Origin: Roseburia sp. | Lineage (GTDB): Bacteria > Bacillota > Clostridia > Christensenellales > Pumilibacteraceae | Direction of reading: 5' to 3' | Length of the DNA: 64,000 nt | NCBI GenBank assembly: GCA_023665905.1 | Contig: JAMPDA010000004.1 | Span: forward strand, 25,188-89,187 | In this document: positions 15,764 through 24,775 of the stretch, piece after piece | Layout: each line of letters begins with the position of its first letter | Numbering within the stretch: the stretch's first letter is position 1 | The notes under the pieces: generated by a model | The model's input: only the letters and a program-made list of their open reading frames with translations | Told to the model about the DNA's origin: nothing | The model's database searches: none | Made by a program: the position numbers and the translations under genes

Positions 15764-17022
15764 ACCGTCTTGAGCTCTCCTTTGACGAATACTTTTTCCA
15801 CTCTGCCGTTGAGCCGCCAGCCGTCGAACAGCGAGTTTTTGCCCTTGGAGCGGAACGCGGACGCGTCCACGGTATACTCCGCGTCGGGATCGACCACCGT
15901 TATATCGGCGCGTTCACCGGCGGCTATCTTTCCGCCCTCGAGCCCGAGTATGGCGGCAGGCGCAGTGCTCATAAGCCTGCAAAGATCGGAAAGCTTGATG
16001 ACGTCCGGAAGCACGAGATACGTGTACGCGACGGAAAACGCTGTTTCCAGCCCGACAGTTCCGAACGGCGCATAGTCGAATTCCCTGTTCTTTTCGTCGC
16101 GATGATGCGGCGCGTGGTCCGTCGCTATCGCGTCGATAGTTCCGTCCGCTATGCCGTCTATTATCGCGTCTACGTCCGCCTGCGAACGCAACGGCGGATT
16201 GATCTTAGCGTTGGTGTTGTACGAAAGGATCTCGTCGTCGGTGGCGGCGAAATAATGCGGACACGTTTCGCACGTCACCTTTACGCCGCGCGCCTTAGCT
16301 CGCCTTATTATATCGACGGAAGCCGCCGTGGACACGTGGCAAATGTGTATCTTTGCGTCGGCTTCCTCGGCAAGCAACACGTCGCGCGCGACCGCGGCGC
16401 TCTCTGCGGCGCGAGGAATGGCGCGCAGTCCCGACACTGTGGCGTTTTCGCCCTCGTTGACTACGCCCGAGCCCGAAATGCTCTTGTCTTCGCTGTGCGA
16501 CAGCACCGTAAGCCCGAACGTCTTGGCGTACTTGAGCGCGTTCAGCATTACGCCGCCGTCGCTCACGGGCACGCCGTCGTCCGATACGGCGACCGCTCCC
16601 AAACTTTTCATCTTGCCGTACTCGCAAAGCTCCGCGCCCTTTTGTCCGCGCGTGATACATCCTATGGGATACACTTCGGCGTTTGCGCACGCGGCCGACC
16701 GCGAACGCACGTAAGCCACTGCCGCGCCGTTATCGAGCGGCGGAACGGTGTTGGGCATACAGCACACCGCGGTGTACCCGCCTGCGACGGCCGCGGCGCT
16801 ACCCGACGCGATGTCCTCTTTGTGCGTCTGCCCGGGCTCGCGCAAGTGGCAGTGCATATCTATAAAGCCCGGGAATACGAGCTTGTTTTCGCAGTCTATT
16901 ACTTCAGCTTCGACCGATACGATATCGGGCGCGACTCTCGAAATTATGCCGCCGTCTATAAGGACGTCGGACTTTGCCATTCCGTCGGCATTTACGACGG
17001 TCGCGTTTTTGAGCAGTATCAC
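15760..17022 (-). CDS. pyrC: Dihydroorotase
   Basis: 420 residues from GTG 17022, which has a GGAGG ribosome site and overlaps the pyrB stop (GTGA). A longer frame upstream has no homology to dihydroorotases. PyrC cyclises carbamoyl aspartate to dihydroorotate. Metal ligands: DMHCHLREPGQTHKED near residue 60, His residues in VLSHSED and ICHVSTA, and the late Asp in AIATDHAPHHRDEK. This is the class I type of about 420 residues found in Gram-positive bacteria. Confidence 0.96.
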   Translation of the reverse strand: MILLKNATVVNADGMAKSDVLIDGGIISRVAPDIVSVEAEVIDCENKLVFPGFIDMHCHLREPGQTHKEDIASGSAAAVAGGYTAVCCMPNTVPPLDNGAAVAYVRSRSAACANAEVYPIGCITRGQKGAELCEYGKMKSLGAVAVSDDGVPVSDGGVMLNALKYAKTFGLTVLSHSEDKSISGSGVVNEGENATVSGLRAIPRAAESAAVARDVLLAEEADAKIHICHVSTAASVDIIRRAKARGVKVTCETCPHYFAATDDEILSYNTNAKINPPLRSQADVDAIIDGIADGTIDAIATDHAPHHRDEKNREFDYAPFGTVGLETAFSVAYTYLVLPDVIKLSDLCRLMSTAPAAILGLEGGKIAAGERADITVVDPDAEYTVDASAFRSKGKNSLFDGWRLNGRVEKVFVKGELKTV

Positions 17023-17936
17023 TTTGTGCCTCCTTCGACGACGAAATCGAGCATAGCCATGCGCACGGCGACGCCGTTTGTCACCTGTTCTTCTATAACG
17101 CTGTTTTCGCCGTCCGCAACGCCGCCATCGATTTCCGCCTCGCGGTTGACCGGCCCGGGGTGCATGACTATATGCCCGGACGAACAGAGTCCGAGGCGCT
17201 TTTCGTTTACGCCGTAATATTCGTGATATTCCTCTATCGAGGAAAAATACGCTTGGTTCATGCGCTCGAGCTGTAGCCGCAACGGCATCACTATGTCCGC
17301 GCCGACGATCGCCTTGTCGAGATCGGTTTCGACGGCACAGCCCATGCCGTCTATGCCGACGGGCATCAGCGTGTACGGCGCGCACACCGTGACGTTTGCG
17401 CCCAGCTTGGAAAACGCAAGCACGTCGCTGCGCGCGACGCGCGAATGTTTGATGTCGCCCACTATCACGAGCTTTAAGCCCGAAAGATCGCCGAAGCGCC
17501 GCTGTGCCGTCATTACGTCCAAAAGCGCCTGCGACGGGTGTTCGTTCATGCCGTCGCCGGCGTTGATGACCGACGCCTTTACCGTTTCGGCGAGAAGGCG
17601 CGGACTGCCTGCTACGGGATGACGTATAATGATGACGTCCGTCTTTAACGCGTCGAGCGTTTTGCCCGTATCGACGAGCGATTCGCCTTTCTGTACGGAT
17701 GACGTCGCGACCGAAATGCCCGTAGTCGTCGCGCCGAGATTTTTGGCTGCAAGCTCGAACGACGTGCGCGTGCGCGTGGAGTTTTCGTAAAACAGCGTCA
17801 CTACGCTCTTGCCGCGCAAGTTCGACAGTCGCTCGCCGCGATCGGTCGCTTCGCGCATGTCGCCTGCGAGGAGCAAGATCGACTTGATCTCCGATCTCGA
17901 GAGATCTTTTATCCCGAGAATGTCCTTTTGCTTCAT
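17019..17936 (-). CDS. pyrB: Aspartate carbamoyltransferase catalytic subunit
   Basis: 305 residues. It joins carbamoyl phosphate, made by the CarA/CarB proteins encoded at 43-48 kb, to aspartate. Carbamoyl-phosphate loop STRTRTSFE at residues 53-61; further active-site blocks are HPSQALLDV, SRVARSDV and HPGPVNREAEI. No regulatory pyrI follows, as usual in Bacillota. The ribosome site is AAAGGAG. The 41-bp gap to rluD shows no pyrR gene and no attenuator hairpin. Confidence 0.97.
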   Translation of the reverse strand: MKQKDILGIKDLSRSEIKSILLLAGDMREATDRGERLSNLRGKSVVTLFYENSTRTRTSFELAAKNLGATTTGISVATSSVQKGESLVDTGKTLDALKTDVIIIRHPVAGSPRLLAETVKASVINAGDGMNEHPSQALLDVMTAQRRFGDLSGLKLVIVGDIKHSRVARSDVLAFSKLGANVTVCAPYTLMPVGIDGMGCAVETDLDKAIVGADIVMPLRLQLERMNQAYFSSIEEYHEYYGVNEKRLGLCSSGHIVMHPGPVNREAEIDGGVADGENSVIEEQVTNGVAVRMAMLDFVVEGGTK

Positions 17937-17977
17937 TGCGTCTCCTTTGGTGAATGCCGTCCGGTTTTATATAGGCG

Positions 17978-18886
17978 TCAATATGTGGCGGCGGACCGCA
18001 GCTTTTCGAGCGCGGTCAAAAAGTCTTTCGGCTCGTCCGCCGTGAACTCCAAGGTCTTGCCCGTTCGCGGATGCGAAAACACGAGCGTCCGCGAGTGCAG
18101 TAACTGCCCGTCCGCGCCCAGCTTCGCGCTTCCGCCGTACACGGCGTCGCAGGATATGGGGTGACCCAGGTACGCGCAATGCACGCGTATCTGATGCGTC
18201 CTGCCCGTGCACAGCTCGAACTCGGCGTAGCAGTTGCTCTTGTACCGCTCGATAACGGCGTACTTAGTCACCGCGCGTCTGCCGTCGCGGCACACCGCCA
18301 TTTTAAGACGGTTCTTGACGTCCCTGCCGATAAAGTTGTCCACGACGCCCGTGTCCGACTTGAGGTTTCCGTCGAGAACGGCGCGATACAGCTTTTTTAC
18401 CGTGTGCGCGGCGAACTGCTCGGAAAGCGCGGCGTGCGCGAAATCGGTCTTTGCGACCACCATAAGTCCCGTCGTGTCCTTGTCGAGCCTGTGGACTATG
18501 CCTGCGCGCGCTTTGCCGCACACGCCGGACAGCGCCTCGCCGTAACGATACATCAACGCGTTGACGAGCGTGCCGTCGTGATTGCCCGCGCCCGGGTGAA
18601 CGACAAGTCCGCGCTGTTTATTGATGACGGCGATATCGCCGTCGTCGTAAACGACGTCGAGCGGAATGTCCTGCGGCAGTATTTCCGAGCTTTCGGCTAT
18701 ATCGTCGAAAGCGACGGTTTCTCCGGTCTTTACAGTCCTGCCCGCCTTTTCGACGGGCGCTCCGTCTATGAACACTTTGCCGCAGTCTATCAACCTTTTA
18801 ATGTGCGATCTCGTGAGCTCCGTTTCGTCGCTCAAAAACACGTCCAGCCGTGCGCCGCCCTCGGTACAGTATACCGTCGTAGTCAT
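17978..18886 (-). CDS. rluD: RluD-family 23S rRNA pseudouridine synthase
   Basis: 302 residues. An N-terminal S4 RNA-binding domain (RLDVFLSDETELTRSHIKRLI) is followed by the RluA-type catalytic domain with Asp in GIVHRLDKDTTGLMVVAK. Also visible are NKQRGLVVHPGAGN and CTGRTHQIRVHCAYLGHPI. It converts uridines to pseudouridine in large-subunit rRNA; the exact site is inferred from the family. It overlaps lspA by 4 bp. The lspA-rluD-pyr order is common in Bacillota, usually with pyrR in between, which is missing here. Confidence 0.93.
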   Translation of the reverse strand: MTTTVYCTEGGARLDVFLSDETELTRSHIKRLIDCGKVFIDGAPVEKAGRTVKTGETVAFDDIAESSEILPQDIPLDVVYDDGDIAVINKQRGLVVHPGAGNHDGTLVNALMYRYGEALSGVCGKARAGIVHRLDKDTTGLMVVAKTDFAHAALSEQFAAHTVKKLYRAVLDGNLKSDTGVVDNFIGRDVKNRLKMAVCRDGRRAVTKYAVIERYKSNCYAEFELCTGRTHQIRVHCAYLGHPISCDAVYGGSAKLGADGQLLHSRTLVFSHPRTGKTLEFTADEPKDFLTALEKLRSAATY

Positions 18887-19776
18887 GCCGACGTATCCTC
18901 GTCGCCGTCGATGTCCGAAGCAATATCGCTTCCGCCGTCGTCCGTATTTTCGGCAACAGCGCTACCTGCGTCAGCAGTATTTTCCGCGACGTTATCGCCG
19001 TCCGCAGTATTTTCCGCGGCGTCCGAAACTTCGGTTTCATTGCCGTCGGCGCTCGGCTCGTCCGTTTGCTCGCCGTCCGTTACTGCGTCGGAGTTCGCCG
19101 CGGCTTGCTCGCCGTCCGCTGTCGCGATTGCAACGTCCGCTTCGCCGTCCGACGCCGACTTTTCTTCGGTGGAAGTCGAGGAATCCTTGTCGTGATAAAT
19201 AAAGATAAAATAGATCGCCACCAAAATAACGCCGATAACGAGCTCCGCGTCGGCGATATTGAATACGTAAAAACTTTTGCTGCCGAATATTTCCAACCCG
19301 AAATATTCAAACTCCACGAAATCTCGCACGTAGCCCAAAAACATCCTGTCTATACAGTTGCCCATTGCACCGGCTACAAGCATAGCGAGCGCGACGCGGA
19401 ACAGCTTGTTTCCGCCCTTGCTCTTTATGAGCACCAACACAAACACCACCGACGCGGCAACGGCAAACACGCCGAAAAATATGCGAGTGCCTATGCTCCC
19501 CAATAAATTCGTCATAAACGACGAACCGAAAACGGCGTTGTAGTTGTGCAGGTTGTGTATATTCAAAAACTTGGGAATAAGCACGACCGAACTGTTTACG
19601 TCCACCGTCGCGTTGACTATCGCCTTGGATATCAGGTCTGCCGCAAAAAGGCTTATCATTACGATATACTCCATTTTTGCGACCTTGAGATATCGCCACA
19701 CGCGCGCGGCGATATTCTTTATAAAAGCCCAAACTGCTGCGACTTTGTTTTTAAAAGAGCCGTTCCCTTTCGACAT
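18883..19776 (-). CDS. lspA: Signal peptidase II with long acidic C-terminal tail
   Basis: 297 residues against about 160 for a standard LspA. It cleaves lipoprotein signal peptides. Four membrane helices occupy about residues 35-195. Catalytic aspartates are Asp143 in GAMGNCIDR and Asp176 in VFNIADAELV; the NYNAVFG loop is also present. Residues ~197-297 form a cytoplasmic low-complexity acidic tail rich in Asp, Glu, Ala, Ser and Thr with repeated AENTADG motifs. About 34 residues of basic and aromatic sequence precede helix 1. The tail is an accretion not needed for catalysis. It would act on the lipoproteins at 1854 and 34851. Confidence 0.94.
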   Translation of the reverse strand: MSKGNGSFKNKVAAVWAFIKNIAARVWRYLKVAKMEYIVMISLFAADLISKAIVNATVDVNSSVVLIPKFLNIHNLHNYNAVFGSSFMTNLLGSIGTRIFFGVFAVAASVVFVLVLIKSKGGNKLFRVALAMLVAGAMGNCIDRMFLGYVRDFVEFEYFGLEIFGSKSFYVFNIADAELVIGVILVAIYFIFIYHDKDSSTSTEEKSASDGEADVAIATADGEQAAANSDAVTDGEQTDEPSADGNETEVSDAAENTADGDNVAENTADAGSAVAENTDDGGSDIASDIDGDEDTSA

Positions 19777-19782
19777 ACGATT

Positions 19783-20337
19783 TTACGCTCGGCTTTCGGG
19801 TTTGGAAACGTCGATACCCTCCGGCACTATCAAAAACAGATTGCGCTTTATGCTGATTATCCGTCCGCCGAGCGCATAGACCGCGCCCGACGTAAAATCG
19901 AGTATGCGTTGCGCGTCCGGCGATTCCGCGATCGGGTCGAGGTCGATTATAGCCGGCTCGTGCCGACGCAGATAGTCGATAAGCCGCTCGACGTCCGCAG
20001 ATGTGCGCGGCGAGTAAAACACGATATTTTGATACATCTGCGGCGAGATGTACTGGTCTATCTTGGGAAGCGGCGCGGCCTTGGGCTTTTTTTCGGCAGG
20101 CGGCGGCGCAGTATAGAACTTAAACTGCGGCGTGCTGTTTAACGCGCTTTCGGTGCGGTTTGCCGCGTCGCTTTCGGGCACATGATACGGCTGCTGCGGA
20201 ACGTACGGCGCGCCGCTTTGCGCGCCGCGACTGCCGATGTAGTTCCCCGACAGATCGTGCGTGTCCTCGTAATACTCCGGCTCGCCGCCGTTGTAGTTGC
20301 TTGCGCGCCGCAAAAACGTATCGAAATCTTCGTTCAT
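19783..20337 (-). CDS. sepF: SepF, FtsZ-associated cell-division protein
   Basis: 184 residues. SepF anchors FtsZ to the membrane in Gram-positive bacteria. A Pro/Gln/Tyr-rich disordered linker (residues ~15-90) leads to the conserved core starting PKIDQYISPQMYQNIVFYSPRTSADVERLIDYL and ending with the dimer helix and GGRIISIKRNLFLIVP. The N-terminus is shorter and less clearly amphipathic than in Bacillus. It follows yggS by one base, the classic yggS-sepF pairing of the division cluster. Confidence 0.93.
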   Translation of the reverse strand: MNEDFDTFLRRASNYNGGEPEYYEDTHDLSGNYIGSRGAQSGAPYVPQQPYHVPESDAANRTESALNSTPQFKFYTAPPPAEKKPKAAPLPKIDQYISPQMYQNIVFYSPRTSADVERLIDYLRRHEPAIIDLDPIAESPDAQRILDFTSGAVYALGGRIISIKRNLFLIVPEGIDVSKPESRA

Positions 20338-20338
20338 G

Positions 20339-21010
20339 TCAGTTACCTGCCTTGTAGTTTCTCGCTCCGAATAGAGCCGTGCCCAGTCTTACCATATTGC
20401 TGCCGAACGCTATCGCGCGCTCGTAATCGCCGCTCATTCCCACCGACAGAATGTCGAACCCATCCGCTCTGTTCCTGTCGAAAATGTCGTACGCCGTTTT
20501 GTACGCGTCGTCGCCGCACTCCCGCGGCGGCACTGCCATGAGCCCGCACACGGATATGTTTTTGAGCGACCGCGCGTATTCGATGAGCCCGTCGGCGAGC
20601 TCCGTCGGCGCGCCCGTCTTGCCGGCTTCGCCGCCGACATTGACTTCTATCAAGACGTCCTGCACAACGCCGCGGCGACAAGCGAGCCTGTCTATCTCGG
20701 CGGCAAGCGCCGCGCTGTTTACCGACTGTATAAGCGCTACGTTGCCGACGAGGTACTTTGCCTTGTTGCTCTGCAACGTGCCTATAAAGTGCCAATCCGC
20801 GCCCGTAACGGCGTCGCGCTTTTCGAGATACTCCTGCACGCGGTTTTCGCCTATGTTCTTTACGCCCAACGCGATCGCCGCGGAAATGATACGCGGCTCC
20901 ACCGTTTTTGTCGCGGCGACTATCGTAACGTCGCCGCCGAACGCTCGCGCCGCTCTTTCCACGCGGCAGACCGCCGTTTCGATATTACGTTTAAGCTCGT
21001 CGATCTCCAC
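20339..21010 (-). CDS. yggS: YggS/PLPBP-family pyridoxal phosphate homeostasis protein
   Basis: 223 residues from GTG 21010. The TTG further upstream (21058) is the -35 element of the promoter, so it is excluded. YggS binds PLP without known catalysis and helps control free PLP. The PLP lysine sits in VTIVAATKTVEP; IGENRVQEYLEK, HFIGTLQSNKAKYL and LSVGMSGDYERAIAFGSNMVRLGTALFG are the family blocks. It is the first gene of the long operon running to 11.9 kb. The 5' leader is very short (about 12 nt). Confidence 0.95.
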   Translation of the reverse strand: MEIDELKRNIETAVCRVERAARAFGGDVTIVAATKTVEPRIISAAIALGVKNIGENRVQEYLEKRDAVTGADWHFIGTLQSNKAKYLVGNVALIQSVNSAALAAEIDRLACRRGVVQDVLIEVNVGGEAGKTGAPTELADGLIEYARSLKNISVCGLMAVPPRECGDDAYKTAYDIFDRNRADGFDILSVGMSGDYERAIAFGSNMVRLGTALFGARNYKAGN

Positions 21011-21029
21011 GTTACATACCGCCTTATGA

Positions 21030-21058
21030 ATTATACACCATTTCGCCGCGTAAATCAA
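21030..21058 (-). promoter_or_regulatory. Promoter of yggS-sepF-lspA-rluD-pyr operon
   Basis: TTGATT (21053-21058), 17-bp spacer, consensus TATAAT (21030-21035). Every downstream gene to 11907 is co-oriented with gaps of at most about 45 bp, so this may drive all twelve genes. Confidence 0.85.
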
Positions 21059-21130
21059 CTGTTTTGGAATACTATATTATCCCCTATGAAACGTGCCGCC
21101 GATCGCCGCGTGCGCGCATGCGCCGCACGA

Positions 21131-21164
21131 AAAACGGTTTTCCGAAGCTTCGGAAAACCGTTTT
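21131..21164 (-). terminator. Terminator of the hydrogenase operon
   Basis: A 34-nt perfect palindrome, AAAACGGTTTTCCGAAG and its complement, ends in T4 on either strand, 11 bp past the hndD stop. It probably also insulates yggS from read-through. Confidence 0.85.
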
Positions 21165-21174
21165 AAACTTAAAG

Positions 21175-22929
21175 CTACTTGCCGTATCTGTCGCGCTTTA
21201 CGTATTCGGTGTGCAGCACCTCGTGCGCCTTGTGGCTGTTGGGCTTTCCGAAATACTCGGCATACAGAGTTTTGACGATGGGGTTTTCATGGCTCTTGCG
21301 CAAATTCGATTTTTTGTCCTTGTCGTACAGGACCTTGGCGCGCGCGGCGCGGATATCCACGAGATTGCGCGTCGCCGCGTCCACTATGGGCTGACCGCCG
21401 CCGTTTACACAGCCGCCCGGGCAGGACATTATCTCAATGAAGTGATACTTGCTCTTGCCGGCTCTTATCTCGTCCATGATCTTGCGCGCATTGGCAAGTC
21501 CGCTCGCGACGGCGATATTGAGCTTTTGACCTTTCAGATCGATCGTAGCTTCCTTTATCCCCTTTACGCCGCGAACTGCCTTGAAGTCGATATTTTTGAG
21601 CGGCTCGCCGGTGACGACTTCCGCCACGGTGCGCAGCGCCGCTTCCATGACGCCGCCCGTCGCGCCGAACAAAAGTCCTGCCGTACTGCCTTTGCCTATG
21701 GGGTTGTCGAACTCGGTCTTGGGATCGAGCGCGTCGAAGTTGATGCCGAAATTCTTGATCATTCTGGCGAGCTCGCGCGTCGTTATGGACGCGTCGATAT
21801 CGGGCACGCCTGCCGCCGACTGGTGGTCGCGCGTTATCTCGAACTTTTTGGCGATACACGGCATTACCGTAACGACGGCGACGTTTTTGGGGTCTAAGCC
21901 CAATTTTTCCGCGTAATACGTCTTCATGATAGCGCCGAACATCTGTTGCGGCGATTTGCACGACGAAAGATGTCCGAGCTGATCGGGATAGAAATACTCG
22001 ATAAATCTGATCCAGCCGGGACTGCACGACGTTATCATGGGAAGCGGCGCGGTCTTATCCCTGAGCCGAGCGAGGAACTCCGTGCCCTCCTCCATTATCG
22101 TCATGTCCGCCGTCATGTTGACGTCGAATACTTTGTCAAAGCCGAGCGCCTTTAACGCCGCGACCATTTTGCCTTCGGTGTCCGTTCCGATAGGATAACC
22201 GAACTCCTCGCCGAGCGCGGCGCGGACTGCGGGCGCAGTGCCCACTATCACCGTCTTGCTCTTGTCCTGGAGCAGTTTTTCCACTTCCGCGATACTGTCT
22301 TTTTCGCGAAGCGCGCCCGTCGGGCAGACGTTTATGCACTGTCCGCAAGCAACGCACGGAACGCCGTCGAGCGTTTTGTCGAACGGGCTCGCCACGCGCG
22401 TGGCGAAGCCGCGGTTGCCTGCGTCTATGACGCCAACCGACTGAAGCTTGTTACAGGCGGCGACGCATCTGCGGCAGAGTATGCACTTGTTGTTGTCGCG
22501 CACGAGGTATTCGGTGCAATCGTCAACGTCGTACGAGTTCATTTCGCCCTCGTACTTCTGCGCGTCGCAACCGTACTCGTTGGCGAGAGCCTGAAGCTCG
22601 CACTTGCCGCTGCGCACGCAGCTCAAGCACTCTTTGTGGTGGTTGCTGAGCATGAGCTCGAGCGTTATCTTGCGCGACGCTCTGACCTTGGGCGTATTAG
22701 TGAGCACTTCCATGCCCTCGGCTACGACCGTCGAGCAAGCCGTCATCAGCTTGTTGCGGTTGTTTTTGATCTCCACAACACATATGCGGCAGCTGCTCTC
22801 GTTGCACAGGTCTTTCATATAGCACAGCGTGGGGACTTTGAACCCCGCTTTGATCGCGGCGTCGAGTATGCGCGTGCCTTCGGGCACTGTTACGGGAACG
22901 CCGTTGACTGTCAAATTTACGTTTTTCAT
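21175..22929 (-). CDS. hndD: [FeFe] hydrogenase catalytic subunit (HydA/HndD type)
   Basis: 584 residues. It reduces protons to H2, or the reverse, as the catalytic subunit of an NAD-linked, probably electron-bifurcating complex. Domains in order: [2Fe-2S] plant-type domain (CNESSCRICVVEI, ~1-80), His/Cys [4Fe-4S] motif HHKECLSCVRSGKC, two [4Fe-4S] motifs (CILCRRCVAAC and CVACGQCINVCP), then the H-cluster domain from ~225 with L1 TSCSPGW, L2 MPCIAKKFE and L3 EIMSCPGGCVNGGGQP. L1 has Ser where the well-studied enzymes have two adjacent Cys (TSCCP). A small-subunit-like tail (YAEYFGKPNSHKAHEVLHTEY) is fused at the C-terminus. Last gene of its operon, 61 bp after hndC. Confidence 0.95.
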   Translation of the reverse strand: MKNVNLTVNGVPVTVPEGTRILDAAIKAGFKVPTLCYMKDLCNESSCRICVVEIKNNRNKLMTACSTVVAEGMEVLTNTPKVRASRKITLELMLSNHHKECLSCVRSGKCELQALANEYGCDAQKYEGEMNSYDVDDCTEYLVRDNNKCILCRRCVAACNKLQSVGVIDAGNRGFATRVASPFDKTLDGVPCVACGQCINVCPTGALREKDSIAEVEKLLQDKSKTVIVGTAPAVRAALGEEFGYPIGTDTEGKMVAALKALGFDKVFDVNMTADMTIMEEGTEFLARLRDKTAPLPMITSCSPGWIRFIEYFYPDQLGHLSSCKSPQQMFGAIMKTYYAEKLGLDPKNVAVVTVMPCIAKKFEITRDHQSAAGVPDIDASITTRELARMIKNFGINFDALDPKTEFDNPIGKGSTAGLLFGATGGVMEAALRTVAEVVTGEPLKNIDFKAVRGVKGIKEATIDLKGQKLNIAVASGLANARKIMDEIRAGKSKYHFIEIMSCPGGCVNGGGQPIVDAATRNLVDIRAARAKVLYDKDKKSNLRKSHENPIVKTLYAEYFGKPNSHKAHEVLHTEYVKRDRYGK

Positions 22930-22990
22930 GAAATATCTCCTGAATTATTGGTAATATTGAAATTTATTATACCGTCGATACGACGTTCCG

Positions 22991-24775
22991 TTATTTGGAT
23001 ATAGCGCCCTTAGGACACTTCGACGCACACACGCCGCATTTGATACACTTCTTCGGGTCGATCGAGTGCGGTTGCTTTACCGAACCGCTTATCGCGCCCA
23101 CAGGGCAGTTGCGCGCGCAAATGGTGCAGCCGATGCACTTATCGGGATCGACCTTGTAGCTGACGAGCGCCTTGCAAACGCCTGCCGGACATCTGCCCTT
23201 GCAGTGCTCCTCGTACTCGTCGCGGAAATACCGCAGCGTCGAAAGCACGGGGTTGGGAGCTGTCTGACCGAGACCGCACAGCGAATTCTCTTTTATGTAG
23301 TAGCAAAGCTCCTCCATCTTGTCGATGTCCTCGAGCGTTGCTTCGCCTCTCGTCACCTTGTCGAGCATTTCCAAAAGCCGCTTGTTTCCGATACGGCAGG
23401 GCGTGCATTTTCCGCACGACTCGTCTACCGTGAACTCGAGGAAGAACTTGGCGATATCGACCATGCAGTTGTCCTCGTCCATTACTATAAGACCGCCGCT
23501 GCCCATCATCGAGCCTATCGCCATGAGGTTGTCGTAATCGATGGGCGTGTCGATGAGCGAGGACGGTATGCAGCCGCCGGACGGGCCGCCCGTCTGCGCC
23601 GCCTTGAACTTTTTGCCGTTAGGGCAACCGCCGCCTATCTTTTCTATGATAGTGCGGAGCGTCGTGCCCATGGGGATCTCGACAAGACCGGTGTTGTTAA
23701 TCTTGCCGCCGAGCGCGAACACCTTTGTGCCCTTGCTCTTTTCCGTGCCCATGGACGCGAACCAGTCCGCGCCGTTGAGGATTATCTGAGTTATGTTGCC
23801 GTATGTTTCGACGTTGTTAATAAGCGTCGGCTTGCCGAACAGACCCTTGACCGCAGGGAACGGCGGACGCTGACGCGGCTCGCCGCGCTTGCCCTCGGCG
23901 GAGTTCAAAAGCGCCGTTTCCTCGCCGCAGACGAACGCGCCCGCGCCCAGTCTGAGCTCGAGGTCGAACTTGTGACCCAAGCCCATGGCGTTGTCGCCGA
24001 GTATGCCGTATTCGCGCGCCTGACCGATAGCGACTTCCAAGCGGTGCACAGCGATCGGGTACTCCGCGCGGACGTAGATAACGCCGTGCTCCGCGCCGAC
24101 CGCATAGCCGGCTATCATCATCGCTTCGATGACCGCGTGCGGATCGCCTTCCAAAAGCGATCTGTCCATGAACGCGCCGGGGTCGCCCTCGTCGGCGTTG
24201 CACGCGACATACTTGCAGTCGCCGGGCGCGTCGTGGGTGAACTGCCACTTCATGCCCGTGGAAAATCCCGCGCCGCCTCTGCCGCGCAGACCGCTCTTTT
24301 TGATCTCGTCGATGACCTGTTGCGGCGTCATTTGCGTCACAGCCTTTTCGTACGCCTTGTAGCCGTCGTAAGCGAGATACTCGTCTATATTTTCGGGGTC
24401 GATAACGCCGCAGTTTCTAAGCACTATACGGCGCTGGCTCTTGTAGAAATCGGTGTCGTTTATCGACTTCGTTTCGCCGCTCTCCTCTTTTTCGGAGTGC
24501 ATGAGCCGAGCGACGGGACGGCCTTTGAGCAAATGCTCGTTTACTATCTCCGTAACGTCCTCGGGCTTTACGTGCGCGTAGAACACGCCGTCGGGATATA
24601 CGACCGCGATCGGGCCCTTGGAGCAAAGCCCGAAGCAACCCGTCATTATGACGCGGACTTCCTTATCGAGTCCCGTTTCGCGGAGCTGTTTTTCAAACTC
24701 TTCGAAAATCAACTTGCTGTTTCCGGACGTACATCCCGTGCCGCCGCAAACAAGTACGTGCGCTCTTTCTATCAT
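22991..24775 (-). CDS. hndC: NuoF-like NAD/FMN subunit of the hydrogenase (HydB/HndC type)
   Basis: 594 residues. It holds FMN and the NAD(H) site and is where electrons are exchanged or bifurcated between NADH, ferredoxin and the hydrogenase. Order: thioredoxin-like [2Fe-2S] domain (GGTGCTSGN ... TGCFGLCSKGP, ~1-95), NuoF core with GRGGAGFSTGMKW and a Gly-rich NAD segment, the [4Fe-4S] motif ESCGKCTPCRIGNKRL, and two ferredoxin motifs at the end (CIGCTICARNCPVGAI, CIKCGVCASKCPKGAI). The start overlaps the stop of hndB in TAATG. Confidence 0.95.
   Translation of the reverse strand: MIERAHVLVCGGTGCTSGNSKLIFEEFEKQLRETGLDKEVRVIMTGCFGLCSKGPIAVVYPDGVFYAHVKPEDVTEIVNEHLLKGRPVARLMHSEKEESGETKSINDTDFYKSQRRIVLRNCGVIDPENIDEYLAYDGYKAYEKAVTQMTPQQVIDEIKKSGLRGRGGAGFSTGMKWQFTHDAPGDCKYVACNADEGDPGAFMDRSLLEGDPHAVIEAMMIAGYAVGAEHGVIYVRAEYPIAVHRLEVAIGQAREYGILGDNAMGLGHKFDLELRLGAGAFVCGEETALLNSAEGKRGEPRQRPPFPAVKGLFGKPTLINNVETYGNITQIILNGADWFASMGTEKSKGTKVFALGGKINNTGLVEIPMGTTLRTIIEKIGGGCPNGKKFKAAQTGGPSGGCIPSSLIDTPIDYDNLMAIGSMMGSGGLIVMDEDNCMVDIAKFFLEFTVDESCGKCTPCRIGNKRLLEMLDKVTRGEATLEDIDKMEELCYYIKENSLCGLGQTAPNPVLSTLRYFRDEYEEHCKGRCPAGVCKALVSYKVDPDKCIGCTICARNCPVGAISGSVKQPHSIDPKKCIKCGVCASKCPKGAISK

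Noticed and set aside
17937..17977. PyrR-type attenuator between rluD and pyrB
   Set aside because: The gap is only 41 bp and has no terminator hairpin; it holds just the pyrB ribosome site.
21064..21897. 277-codon plus-strand frame
   Set aside because: It begins beyond yggS, crosses the hydrogenase terminator and continues opposite hndD; no ribosome site or known domain.
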